A stretch of 64,000 bases of DNA from an uncultured delta proteobacterium (GTDB lineage: Bacteria > Desulfobacterota > Desulfobulbia > Desulfobulbales > Desulfurivibrionaceae), in the NCBI GenBank assembly GCA_903869265.1, contig CAIPYE010000004.1, positions 62,001 through 126,000 on the forward strand, given 5' to 3'. The notes below the pieces were generated by a model. The model was not told the DNA's origin and made no database searches. It saw only the letters and a program-made list of their open reading frames with translations. Shown here piece after piece: positions 7,524 to 16,005 of the stretch. Made by a program: the position numbers and the translations under genes. Each line of letters begins with the position of its first letter. Positions within the stretch are counted from its first letter, which is position 1.

Positions 7524-8441
7524 TTATCCTGAGAAATATCTGGGCGTTATCGGTTTCCTGCCGGTGAACCGTTGGTATACTTCGGCCGGATAGCCCAGGG
7601 CAATGACGGCATGGATACCCTCGTCAGCGGGAATACCGAGAGTCCGTTGGATTTTCGGGGCTTTGGCCATGGCCGCCACGGCAAAGCCGATCAGGCAGGA
7701 GCCCAGCCCCAGGGTGTGGGCAGCGAGCAGAATATTCTGGGTGGCCAGTAGCCCGTCTTCCTTTGGGCAGCTGGCGCCGGGGTGTGAGCCGACGATGATG
7801 GCGGCGGGTGCGCCGTGGAACAGGCGGTCGCACCCCATCTCCTTCCATTCCCGCAGCCCCTGGGCAATGCTGTGGTGGTAACGGTGATAATAATTGGCCA
7901 GGGCAGGTCTGCCAATCAGGCTGAGGAAATTACGCAACAAGGGGTTGGCCGCCTGCCGGTTGAGTCTGGCAAAGTAGGCCCCAACCAGATTGCCCAGGGT
8001 CTCGACTGCGGACCGTTGCGGCAGGATGGTGAAGGTCCAGCCCTGGCTGTTGGTGCCGGAGGGGGCGCATGTGCCGATGCGGACCAGGTCTTCCAGTAGT
8101 TTCGGGCTCGGGGCGCGGTTTGTGTAGCTGCGGCAGGAGCGCCGCGAGAGCATGAGACGGACCAGTTGGGGGGTGTCTCCCTGTCCAGGGGGCAGGTAGC
8201 GGTTGTCCGCGCCGAAGGTCTGGAACAAGGGGTCGTGTGCAAGGCCAGGCACGGTGATGGCCTCGGCTGGGCAGACGGCGCGGCAATGTCCGCAGGCCAT
8301 GCAGCGATCCCCGCTGACTATGGCTTTGCCGTGCAGCAGCGACAGAGTTTGGTCCGGGCACACCGCAAGGCAGAGACCGCAGCCGGTGCATTTTTCCTGG
8401 TCGATGGTTGGGCCGTGCGGCCGGGGGTGCTGGTCTGTCAT
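7524..8441 (-). CDS. Nitroreductase family protein with N-terminal 2x[4Fe-4S] ferredoxin domain
   Basis: A 305-residue fusion. Residues ~12-68 hold two CX2CX2CX3C[P] motifs (CTGCGLCLAVCP and CMACGHCRAVCP) for two 4Fe-4S clusters. From ~95 on is an FMN-dependent nitroreductase domain starting at the RRSCRSY segment and including CAPSGTNSQGW and LGLGSCLIGF. The ferredoxin part would feed electrons to the FMN, so it is probably a ferredoxin-linked flavin reductase, as is common in anaerobes. The substrate is unknown. It is the first gene of an apparent operon with slyX (17 nt downstream) and the helicase. Confidence 0.9.
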   Translation of the reverse strand: MTDQHPRPHGPTIDQEKCTGCGLCLAVCPDQTLSLLHGKAIVSGDRCMACGHCRAVCPAEAITVPGLAHDPLFQTFGADNRYLPPGQGDTPQLVRLMLSRRSCRSYTNRAPSPKLLEDLVRIGTCAPSGTNSQGWTFTILPQRSAVETLGNLVGAYFARLNRQAANPLLRNFLSLIGRPALANYYHRYHHSIAQGLREWKEMGCDRLFHGAPAAIIVGSHPGASCPKEDGLLATQNILLAAHTLGLGSCLIGFAVAAMAKAPKIQRTLGIPADEGIHAVIALGYPAEVYQRFTGRKPITPRYFSG

Positions 8442-8569
8442 GATTGTCCATCATGCCCTGCTTTGCAAAAAAAGAAAAGGGGTCGCATAAAACTTGACGA
8501 AAAGAACGGGGACGCATAGTTTCAGGATAAGTTGGCATTGAGCAACAGAAACAACATCACGGAGGAAAC

Positions 8570-9784
8570 ATGTACTTCTGGCAAGGGCTTTTCCTGTATC
8601 TGGCGCCGGGTGGCCTGCTGCTGGCCGCGGCGTTGGCCTCCTTGCAGCACGACGGTCTGGCCCAATGGCTGTTCGGGATCACCTGGCTCTTGCCGCCCGC
8701 CCTGGGGCTTGTCGCGGTTTTTCTGGGCTGGCGTTTCAACCGCAGTCGTCTGCTTTTCGGGGTGCTGGTGGTGCTTCTGGCCGATTTGCTGCTGCGGCGG
8801 TATGGCGGGGTTGCCCAGATCGATCAGCTCCTGGCCAGGTATGTGTTCCATATGGGTCTGCTGGCGCTGCCGCTCAACCTGCTCCTCTTTTCCTTCTGGC
8901 GGGAACGGGGCATTGTCACCGGTCAGGGGTTGCGCCGGTTTGCCTTCATCCTTTTTCAGCCGCTTCTGCTGGCGGCGCTTTTTGGGGTGCGTGGTCCACT
9001 CATCGTGCGACAGCTGGAGGGTATGACTGTTCATCTGCCCCTGGTCGGCAGCCTGCCCGCTCCGGCTCTTGTCGTTTGCGCTCTGGCCGGACTGGTCCTG
9101 CTTGTTCGTTTTCGACGCAACAGCGACCTGTTGGAGCATGGTTTTTTTTGGGCCATGCTCTGTTCGCTTCTTGCCCTGTTGGCCGCAAATCCAGCACGAC
9201 AGGCCTTTCTTTTCAGCCTGGCCGGACTGATCCTCATCGTCTCCGCCATCGAGGCGGCCCATCGGATGGCTTTCCGGGATGAGTTGACCACTTTGCCCGC
9301 CCGGAGGGCCTTGAACGAGGCCCTGCTCAAGCTGGGCAATACCTATACCGTGGCCATGGTGGACATCGATTTTTTCAAGAAATTCAACGACCGCTATGGC
9401 CATGACGTAGGCGATCAGGTGCTGGCCATGGTGGCCACCCTGTTGGGCAGGGTGGGCGGGGGTGGACGTCCTTTTCGCTATGGCGGCGAGGAGTTCACCA
9501 TCCTTTTTCCGGGCAAGGAGCTGAAAGAGGCCCAGCCCCATCTGGAGGCATTGCGTGAGGCTGTGGCTGAGGCCGGATTCAAGGTCCGAAGCGCGGGGCG
9601 GGCCGGCAAGAGTTCGGACAACAGGCAGAAGGGCGGTGGCTCCGCAAAGAAGGTCTCGCTCACCATCAGCATCGGCATGGCCCAGCGCGACACAACCAGG
9701 AAAACCCCCCAGGCCGTGATCAAGGCGGCGGACCAGGCCCTGTACCGGGCCAAGGAAGGCGGGCGCAACCGGGTAGCTGATTGA
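8570..9784 (+). CDS. Membrane-bound diguanylate cyclase (GGDEF)
   Basis: A 404-residue protein: about seven membrane segments in the first ~225 residues, then a GGDEF domain (~240-404) with DELTTLPARR, metal-binding DIDFFKKFND and the active loop RYGGEEF. GGEEF is a functional variant. No RxxD inhibitory site is seen five residues before the loop. A low-complexity insert (GKSSDNRQKGGGSAKK) sits before the last strand. It should make c-di-GMP from GTP. The start ATG has a GGAGG site 6 nt upstream. An HD-GYP protein at 46293-47732 could be an opposing hydrolase, though not adjacent. Confidence 0.9.
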   Translation: MYFWQGLFLYLAPGGLLLAAALASLQHDGLAQWLFGITWLLPPALGLVAVFLGWRFNRSRLLFGVLVVLLADLLLRRYGGVAQIDQLLARYVFHMGLLALPLNLLLFSFWRERGIVTGQGLRRFAFILFQPLLLAALFGVRGPLIVRQLEGMTVHLPLVGSLPAPALVVCALAGLVLLVRFRRNSDLLEHGFFWAMLCSLLALLAANPARQAFLFSLAGLILIVSAIEAAHRMAFRDELTTLPARRALNEALLKLGNTYTVAMVDIDFFKKFNDRYGHDVGDQVLAMVATLLGRVGGGGRPFRYGGEEFTILFPGKELKEAQPHLEALREAVAEAGFKVRSAGRAGKSSDNRQKGGGSAKKVSLTISIGMAQRDTTRKTPQAVIKAADQALYRAKEGGRNRVAD

Positions 9785-9827
9785 CGTCTTTTCTGTATAA
9801 CCCATTTATGTCACTATATTTCTTCGT

Positions 9828-9857
9828 TTGACTTCGTAAAGGATTCGGCTCTATAAT
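9828..9857 (+). promoter_or_regulatory. Candidate sigma-70 promoter of the signalling operon
   Basis: TTGACT (9828-9833), an 18-bp spacer and a perfect TATAAT (9852-9857), placed 26 nt before the kinase start codon. Confidence 0.6.
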
Positions 9858-9883
9858 TGACCTACCTTTGCATGGAGGAAGCT

Positions 9884-11431
9884 ATGGGGTCAGGCTCACA
9901 GGGTTTCGCGTCACAAACAAGGGGCCACTATTGGAAGATATCCATGGTGGCGCTGGGTGTTACCTGCGCTGTGGGCATTGGGCTGTACCGGCTTGCCCAC
10001 TTTTATGTGCTCAATGAGGCGGAAAGAAACATCGAGGCCGTGCTCCTCGCCCAAAAAGGCATTCATCGCTATATCTCGGAAGTCATGCATCCCACTTTTT
10101 TTAAACTGAAAGCAAAAGGCTTGGTCTCCGAGGAGTTCTATGCTCCGGAAATCCTCTCCTCGTCGTTCATCGTCAGAAACGAGCACAAGGCATACAATGA
10201 GGAGCGCAAGGCTGCGGGTCTTGATGCGGTGTACTACAAGATGGCGGCCATCAACCCGCGCAATCCGGTAAACAAGGCGGACGCCCTGGAAGAAAAGCTG
10301 ATCAGGATGTTCAATGAAAATAGGGAGGTCAAGAAATACCGGGAGGTGGTCCGGATCGATGGCAAGGACTATCTCTATGTCGCCTTGCCATTTCTGGTCA
10401 ACCAGGAGAAATGCCTGAAATGCCACGGAGACAGGCAGGAAGCGCCCCTCGGTCTCCAGGCGCTCTATCCGGGGTTGGGCGGTTTTAACGAGAAGGTCGG
10501 CCAGATCCGGGCGATCGAGTCGATCCGGGCTCCCATGGAACGCCAGTATTTTCTCCTCTATATCGTTGTTGCCTCTGCCTTCGCGGGTTTGGTGGTGCTG
10601 GCTGGGTTGCTGCTTTTCGCCACCCGGCTCAGGGATATGGTACGGGAGCGGACCCAGGAGCTTGAGCAGGAGGTCGCCGAGCGCCGCAGGGCAGAGGAGG
10701 AGGTGCGCAAGGCCAACGAAGAACTCGAAGAGAGGGTGGAGGAGCGCACCGTCCAGATCGCTACGGCCAACAAGGAACTCGACTCCTTTGCCTATTCGGT
10801 TTCCCACGATCTGCGGGCGCCTCTGCGCGGCATCGATGGTTTCAGTCAGGCCCTGCTGGAGGATTACGGCGAACGGCTTGACGATACGGCAAAAGACTAC
10901 ATCAGCCGGGTGCGGGCAGGATGCCTGCGGATGGGCGATCTGATCGATGACATGTTGCAGCTTTCCCGCATGTCCCGGGGCGAGATCCACCGGCAGGAGG
11001 TCGATCTCAGCGGTATGGCAGGGGAGATTGCCGAGGAGCTTCAGCGCTCGGCGCCTCAGCGGCGGGTTGTCTTCGAGATCACTCCCGGTATAACGGTCTT
11101 CGGGGATGCCAATTTGTTGCGGGCGGTGCTGGATAATCTGCTGGGCAATGCCTGGAAATTCACCTCAAAAACCGCAGAGGCGCGGATTATCTTTGGCCGC
11201 CAGGAAGAGGGCGGCAAGGATGTTTTGTTTGTCCGGGATAACGGGGCCGGTTTTGATATGGCCTATGCCGACAAGCTGTTTGGGACCTTCCAGCGCCTGC
11301 ATTCTATTCAGGAATTTGAAGGGACCGGCATCGGCTTGGCTACGGTGCAAAGGATCATCCACCGCCATGGCGGCAGCATCCGGGCCGAGGGATCGGTGGG
11401 ACGTGGGGCAACTTTTTATTTCTCAGTGTGA
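9884..11431 (+). CDS. Sensor histidine kinase with DUF3365 (haem-binding) input domain
   Basis: A 515-residue membrane kinase. A first membrane segment (~20-40) is followed by a periplasmic DUF3365 (Tll0287-like) domain with the haem c motif CLKCHGD near residue 175. Then come a second membrane segment (~218-240), a coiled coil, HisKA with the phospho-acceptor His in SVSHDLRAPLRG, and HATPase_c (N box LDNLLGNAWKF, G boxes DNGAGFD and GTGIGLATV). The input domain suggests redox or ligand sensing through a covalent haem. The ATG at 9884 was chosen because GGAGGA lies 4 nt upstream; an earlier in-frame start lacks a site and overlaps the promoter. The next gene starts only ~50 nt after. Confidence 0.88.
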   Translation: MGSGSQGFASQTRGHYWKISMVALGVTCAVGIGLYRLAHFYVLNEAERNIEAVLLAQKGIHRYISEVMHPTFFKLKAKGLVSEEFYAPEILSSSFIVRNEHKAYNEERKAAGLDAVYYKMAAINPRNPVNKADALEEKLIRMFNENREVKKYREVVRIDGKDYLYVALPFLVNQEKCLKCHGDRQEAPLGLQALYPGLGGFNEKVGQIRAIESIRAPMERQYFLLYIVVASAFAGLVVLAGLLLFATRLRDMVRERTQELEQEVAERRRAEEEVRKANEELEERVEERTVQIATANKELDSFAYSVSHDLRAPLRGIDGFSQALLEDYGERLDDTAKDYISRVRAGCLRMGDLIDDMLQLSRMSRGEIHRQEVDLSGMAGEIAEELQRSAPQRRVVFEITPGITVFGDANLLRAVLDNLLGNAWKFTSKTAEARIIFGRQEEGGKDVLFVRDNGAGFDMAYADKLFGTFQRLHSIQEFEGTGIGLATVQRIIHRHGGSIRAEGSVGRGATFYFSV

Positions 11432-11484
11432 TATTCAAAGATGGCTTTGGCTTGCAAAGGGAACAACACAGCATGAGGAAGAAC

Positions 11485-11919
11485 ATGATTCTGTTGGTAG
11501 AAGACAATCCGGATGACGAGGCCCTGACTCTTCGTGCTTTACAAAAGCATAACATCTTAAACGAGGTGGTGGTGGCCAGGGATGGAGCTGAGGCCCTGGA
11601 TTTTCTTTATGGGACGGGGGCGTATGCAGGGCGTGATTTGGATGTCATGCCTGAGGTCGTTCTGCTCGATCTTAACCTGCCCAAGATAAACGGTCTGGAG
11701 GTGTTGGGAAATATCAGGGCAAACGCAAAGACCCGGTTGTTGCCCGTGGTCATCCTCACGACCTCCAACGAGGAACAGGACAAGCTTAAAAGTTATACGC
11801 TGGGCGCCAATAGTTTCATCCGTAAGCCCGTTGATTTTCAGCAGTTCAGCGAGGCGATCCGACAGCTGGGCGTCTATTGGCTGCTGCTGAATCAGGCGCC
11901 TCCAGCGGTGAAGGGATAA
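11485..11919 (+). CDS. Single-domain response regulator (Rcp1-like)
   Basis: A 144-residue REC-only protein with the acidic cluster EDNPDDE, phospho-acceptor Asp in VVLLDLNLP, Thr in ILTTSN and Lys in FIRKPVDF. The insert after ALDFLYG and the ILTTSNEEQD motif are typical of Rcp1-type partners of phytochrome-like kinases. The start at 11485 has GAGGAA 6 nt upstream; ATG 11473 is an alternative. It sits between the DUF3365 kinase and a hybrid kinase and probably takes phosphate from the former. Confidence 0.85.
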   Translation: MILLVEDNPDDEALTLRALQKHNILNEVVVARDGAEALDFLYGTGAYAGRDLDVMPEVVLLDLNLPKINGLEVLGNIRANAKTRLLPVVILTTSNEEQDKLKSYTLGANSFIRKPVDFQQFSEAIRQLGVYWLLLNQAPPAVKG

Positions 11920-11923
11920 AGCC

Positions 11924-13951
11924 ATGGGTGATAGCCTGCGCGTTCTACTGGTGGAAGACTCCGAGGATGACGCGGCGTTGGTGGTGCGTGCGCTTCGCAA
12001 GGGCGGTTTTGAACCAAGCTATGAGCGGGTGGACACTGCTGCCGCCATGGCGGACTGTCTTGCCAGGCAGGAGTGGGACCTGATCCTCTCCGACTATTCC
12101 ATGCCGCAGTTCAATGGGCTGGCAGCTCTGGAACTCATGCAGGCAAAGGGGCTTGATTTGCCTTTTATCCTGGTTTCCGGCGCGGTGGGCGAAGAACTCG
12201 CCGTGGAAATCATGCGGGTCGGGGCCTGTGACTATGTGATGAAGGACAAGCTGGTGCGACTGGCCCCCGCCGTTGTTCGGGGATTGCGGGAGGTAGCAAA
12301 CAAAAAGGCGCGGCAGCAGGCGGACAGGGCCATCGACGCTCTGGTGCGGGGGATGGTCGGCACCACGGGGGCGGAGTGTTTTGATCGGGTCATCGAGGGC
12401 TTATGCGCTTGGCTTGGCGCAGACTATGGCCTCGTTGGCACCCTGGTCGATGGCACGGTGCAGACCCTTTCTTTCTACGGGCATGGAAAGAAGCAGGAAA
12501 ACTTCAGCTATCCCCTGGCTGGGACGCCCTGCGAGGGGATTGTCCGTGAGGGCTACAAGAGCTATGCCAAGGATCTCCGGCGTATTTTTCCCGAAGACAA
12601 GGATCTTGTTGTGATGGGTGTGGAAAGCTGTGTGGGCATCTTGTTGCGGGATGCACAGCAGAAACCGCTGGGGGTGCTCAATATCTTTTCCACCCGGGAG
12701 ATGCTGCCGACGGTAAGGCTTCCGGAAATCATGGAGATCGTGGCGGTCAAGGCGGCGGCCGAGATCGAGCGTTTTCGGGAAGAGGAAGAACGACGCGCGC
12801 TTGAGGCGCAGCTCCGGCAGGCCCAGAAGATGGAAGCCATCGGCACCCTGGCCGGGGGGATTGCCCACGATTTCAACAATATCCTGGCCGCGATCTTGGG
12901 CTATACCGAACTGGCTAAACAGCAAATGATTCCGGAAAGCGATCCGGACCACTGTCTTGGTGAGGTGTTGAAGGCGACCTACCGGGCAAAGGAGTTGGTG
13001 CAACAGATCCTGGCCTTCAGCCGCAAGGGCGAGCAGGAAATGCAGCCCATGCGCATCCAATCCGTGGTCAAGGAGGCGCTCAAACTGCTGCGGGCCTCCC
13101 TCCCTGCGAGCATTGACATCCAGCAGCGGATCGACCCCGATTGTCGACCAATCCTGGCCGATCCGACCCGGATCCACCAGATTATTCTGAACCTCTGCAC
13201 CAATGCCTCCCATGCCATGGAGGCAAAAGGGGGCACCCTGAGCGTGCTTCTGGAAAATACCACCTTGGGGGAAGAGGAGGCGCAGGCCCAAGGTCTGGCT
13301 GCAAGGGACTATGTTTTGCTGGTGGTGAGCGATGATGGGCATGGCATGGGAAAAGAGGTGATGGATCACATCTTTGAGCCGTATTTTACCACCAAGGAGC
13401 AGGGCAAGGGCGCGGGCATGGGGCTTGCCATCGTGCATGGCCTGGTACAGGGATCCGGCGGCAAGATTTTCGTGGCAAGTACAATCGGCCAGGGTACGAC
13501 TTTCAGGATTTTCTTCCCCCAGGCGCTGAACAAGGCTGAGGAAGAAGCCCCCCACCAACGTGCGGGTTCCGCAACGCTGGGCAACGAGCGTATTTTTGTC
13601 ATTGATGATGAACAGGCCATTGTGGCCATGGAGAAACTTGCCTTGGAACGGCTTGGCTACCAGGTGCAGCTCTTTGCCGACAGCGAGGAGGCGCTTGCCG
13701 CGTTCCGCGCCGATCCCCAGGGTTGTGATCTGGTTATCACCGACCAGACCATGCCCCATCTTTCCGGCATGGATTTGGCCAAGGCATTTTTGGCGATCCG
13801 TCCGGATCTGCCCATCATTCTCTGCACCGGCTACAGCTCCCAGGCATCGGAAGAGGATGCCACCAAAAACGGGATTCGCCGCTTTATCATGAAGCCGGTG
13901 AACATTGCCGAACTGGCCGCTGCCATCCGGGAGATTCTGGGTCAACATTAG
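11924..13951 (+). CDS. Hybrid sensor kinase: REC-GAF-HisKA-HATPase-REC
   Basis: A 675-residue soluble protein. It has an N-terminal receiver domain (1-~125, Asp in LILSDYSMP), a GAF-like domain (~150-285), HisKA with GGIAHDFNNILAAI, HATPase_c (LNLCTNASHAMEAKG; DDGHGMG; GKGAGMGLAIVHG) and a C-terminal receiver domain (~555-675, Asp in LVITDQTMP, Lys in IMKPVN). No membrane segment is seen. The gene starts 4 nt after the Rcp1-like regulator and completes a three-gene phosphorelay. Its C-terminal half matches the truncated kinase at 2-808. Confidence 0.9.
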   Translation: MGDSLRVLLVEDSEDDAALVVRALRKGGFEPSYERVDTAAAMADCLARQEWDLILSDYSMPQFNGLAALELMQAKGLDLPFILVSGAVGEELAVEIMRVGACDYVMKDKLVRLAPAVVRGLREVANKKARQQADRAIDALVRGMVGTTGAECFDRVIEGLCAWLGADYGLVGTLVDGTVQTLSFYGHGKKQENFSYPLAGTPCEGIVREGYKSYAKDLRRIFPEDKDLVVMGVESCVGILLRDAQQKPLGVLNIFSTREMLPTVRLPEIMEIVAVKAAAEIERFREEEERRALEAQLRQAQKMEAIGTLAGGIAHDFNNILAAILGYTELAKQQMIPESDPDHCLGEVLKATYRAKELVQQILAFSRKGEQEMQPMRIQSVVKEALKLLRASLPASIDIQQRIDPDCRPILADPTRIHQIILNLCTNASHAMEAKGGTLSVLLENTTLGEEEAQAQGLAARDYVLLVVSDDGHGMGKEVMDHIFEPYFTTKEQGKGAGMGLAIVHGLVQGSGGKIFVASTIGQGTTFRIFFPQALNKAEEEAPHQRAGSATLGNERIFVIDDEQAIVAMEKLALERLGYQVQLFADSEEALAAFRADPQGCDLVITDQTMPHLSGMDLAKAFLAIRPDLPIILCTGYSSQASEEDATKNGIRRFIMKPVNIAELAAAIREILGQH

Positions 13952-14068
13952 AAATTTCCGTAGTTCCCTCCCCATTTTTTTCAAAGTGAAGATTTCCCCA
14001 CTCTGTGCTATCCTTGCGCCTGAAATCATGCCCTGAAATTCTTTTGCCAATATTAAGGAGTTGCCCCA

Positions 14069-15754
14069 ATGAGCGTTGAGCCCAATAAAATCATCTATTC
14101 CATGATCCGTGTCGCCAAGTTTTACGACAAGAAGCCGATCTTGAAGGATATCAGCCTTTCTTATTTCTACGGGGCCAAGATCGGGGTCTTGGGCATGAAC
14201 GGCTCGGGCAAATCGTCGCTGTTGCGCATCCTGGCCGGGGTGGACAAGGAGTTCAACGGCGAAACCCACATCTCCCCTGGGTTGACCGTGGGCTATCTGG
14301 AGCAGGAGCCGCTGCTTGATGAGGGCAGGAGTGTGATCGAGATCGTGCGCGAAGGGGCGCAGGAGGCGGTGGATCTGCTGGCCGAGTTCGAGGAGATCAA
14401 TAACAAGTTCGGTGAGCCCATGGACGATGATGCCATGGACAAGCTCATCGCCCGACAGGGTGCGGTGCAGGAGAAACTCGACACCCTGGACGCCTGGGAT
14501 CTGGATGCTCGGCTCGACATGGCCATGGACGCCCTGCGCTGCCCGCCGGGGGAGACCCCGGTGAATGTCCTCTCCGGCGGCGAGAAACGGCGGGTGGCTT
14601 TGTGCCGGTTGCTTTTGAAAAAGCCCGACATCCTGCTGCTGGACGAGCCCACCAACCATCTGGACGCCGAGACCGTTTCCTGGCTGGAGCAGCATCTGCA
14701 GCGCTACGAAGGCACGGTCATCGCCGTGACCCATGACCGTTACTTCCTCGACAACGTGGCGGGCTGGATTCTGGAGCTGGACCGGGGCCAGGGCATCCCC
14801 TGGAAGGGGAACTACTCCTCGTGGCTGGAACAGAAGGAAAAGCGGCTGGCCAACGAGGAAAAGGAAGAGTCCAAGCGACGCAAGACCTTGCAGCACGAAT
14901 TGGAATGGATCCGTATGAGCCCCAAGGGCAGGCATGCCAAGTCCAAGGCCAGAATCAGTGCTTATGAAGATTTGCTGAGCAAGGAGGCGGAAAAGCGGAC
15001 CCAGGATCTGGAGATCTACATCCCGCCCGGACCGCGGCTGGGCAAGATAGTCATCGAGGCCGAGGGGATCAGCAAATCCTTTGGCGACCGGCTACTCTTT
15101 GAAAATCTCACCTTCTCCCTGCCCCCCGGCGGCATTGTCGGTGTGATCGGCCCCAACGGCGCGGGCAAGACCACGCTGTTTAGGCTGATCACCGGCCAGG
15201 ACACACCCGACTCCGGCACCATCCGCCTGGGCGAGGCGGTGAAGCTTGCCTATGTGGATCAGTCCCGCGATGTGCTGGATCCGGAACAGACGATCTGGCA
15301 GGCCATCTCCGAGGGACAGGAAACCATCACCATGGGCGACCGCGAGGTGAATTCACGGGCCTATGTGGGCAGGTTCAATTTCTCCGGCACGGACCAGCAG
15401 AAAAAGGTGGGGCTCCTTTCCGGCGGCCAGCGCAACCGGGTGCATCTGGCCCGGATGCTCAAGGAAGGGGCCAACGTCATCCTGCTGGACGAGCCCACCA
15501 ACGATCTGGACGTCAGCGCCCTGCGCGCCCTGGAAGAGGCGTTGGAGAACTTCGGCGGCTGCGCCGTGGTCATCAGCCATGACCGTTGGTTTCTCGACCG
15601 CATCGCCACCCACATGCTCGCATTTGAGGGGGACTCCCAGGTGGTCTGGTTCGATGGGAACTACTCCGAATACGAGGCCGACCGCAAGGCGAGGCTGGGA
15701 GATGCCGCAGACCAGCCCCATCGGATCAAGTACCGCCACCTGACCCGCGCCTGA
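14069..15754 (+). CDS. ettA: Energy-dependent translational throttle protein, ABC-F ATPase
   Basis: A 561-residue ABC-F protein with two ATPase domains. Walker A motifs are GMNGSGKSS (~48) and GPNGAGKTT (~358); signatures are LSGGEKRRVAL and LSGGQRNRVHLA; Walker B motifs are LLLDEPTNHLD and ILLDEPTNDLD. The region between is the linker (P-site tRNA interaction motif). There is no membrane domain. EttA binds the ribosomal E site and restrains the first elongation step when ADP is high. Length and start (IIYSMIRVAKFYDKKPILKD) match the EttA subgroup. AAGGAG precedes the ATG. A terminator follows. Confidence 0.92.
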   Translation: MSVEPNKIIYSMIRVAKFYDKKPILKDISLSYFYGAKIGVLGMNGSGKSSLLRILAGVDKEFNGETHISPGLTVGYLEQEPLLDEGRSVIEIVREGAQEAVDLLAEFEEINNKFGEPMDDDAMDKLIARQGAVQEKLDTLDAWDLDARLDMAMDALRCPPGETPVNVLSGGEKRRVALCRLLLKKPDILLLDEPTNHLDAETVSWLEQHLQRYEGTVIAVTHDRYFLDNVAGWILELDRGQGIPWKGNYSSWLEQKEKRLANEEKEESKRRKTLQHELEWIRMSPKGRHAKSKARISAYEDLLSKEAEKRTQDLEIYIPPGPRLGKIVIEAEGISKSFGDRLLFENLTFSLPPGGIVGVIGPNGAGKTTLFRLITGQDTPDSGTIRLGEAVKLAYVDQSRDVLDPEQTIWQAISEGQETITMGDREVNSRAYVGRFNFSGTDQQKKVGLLSGGQRNRVHLARMLKEGANVILLDEPTNDLDVSALRALEEALENFGGCAVVISHDRWFLDRIATHMLAFEGDSQVVWFDGNYSEYEADRKARLGDAADQPHRIKYRHLTRA

Positions 15755-15782
15755 TCGCGGGGTTTCTCCAAAGATGCAAGAA

Positions 15783-15819
15783 CCTGGCTGCCAAATCACA
15801 GATAGCCAGGCTCTTTTTT
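15783..15819 (+). terminator. Terminator of ettA
   Basis: Stem CCTGGCT / AGCCAGG (15783-15789 with 15804-15810) followed by CTC and six T residues at 15814-15819. Confidence 0.7.
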
Positions 15820-15836
15820 GTTTTCGGCATTTGGAA

Positions 15837-15875
15837 CCTGTGCATCCTTTGAGGGGGCCCCAAAGGATGCGCAGG
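15837..15875. repeat. 15-bp palindrome without T-tract downstream of ettA
   Basis: Inverted repeat 15837-15851 / 15861-15875 (CCTGTGCATCCTTTG against CAAAGGATGCGCAGG) with one G-U pair and a 9-nt loop AGGGGGCCC. It sits just past the ettA terminator. Confidence 0.65.
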
Positions 15876-16005
15876 GGTTACGGTGTGATAGGCATATCTG
15901 CTTGAATCATTTGAGAAAAAATGTAAAAGAAAGAGCGTTCTCTCTGTTTTTTTCGTATAGTGTAACCGGGTAGTGTGATAGCGCCATTCTCTGGGGGGAG
16001 AACGG

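Noticed and set aside
12401-14935. Long antisense open frame opposite the hybrid kinase and ettA
   Set aside because: Shadow of the high-GC coding strand; it covers two well-supported genes and has no recognisable domain.
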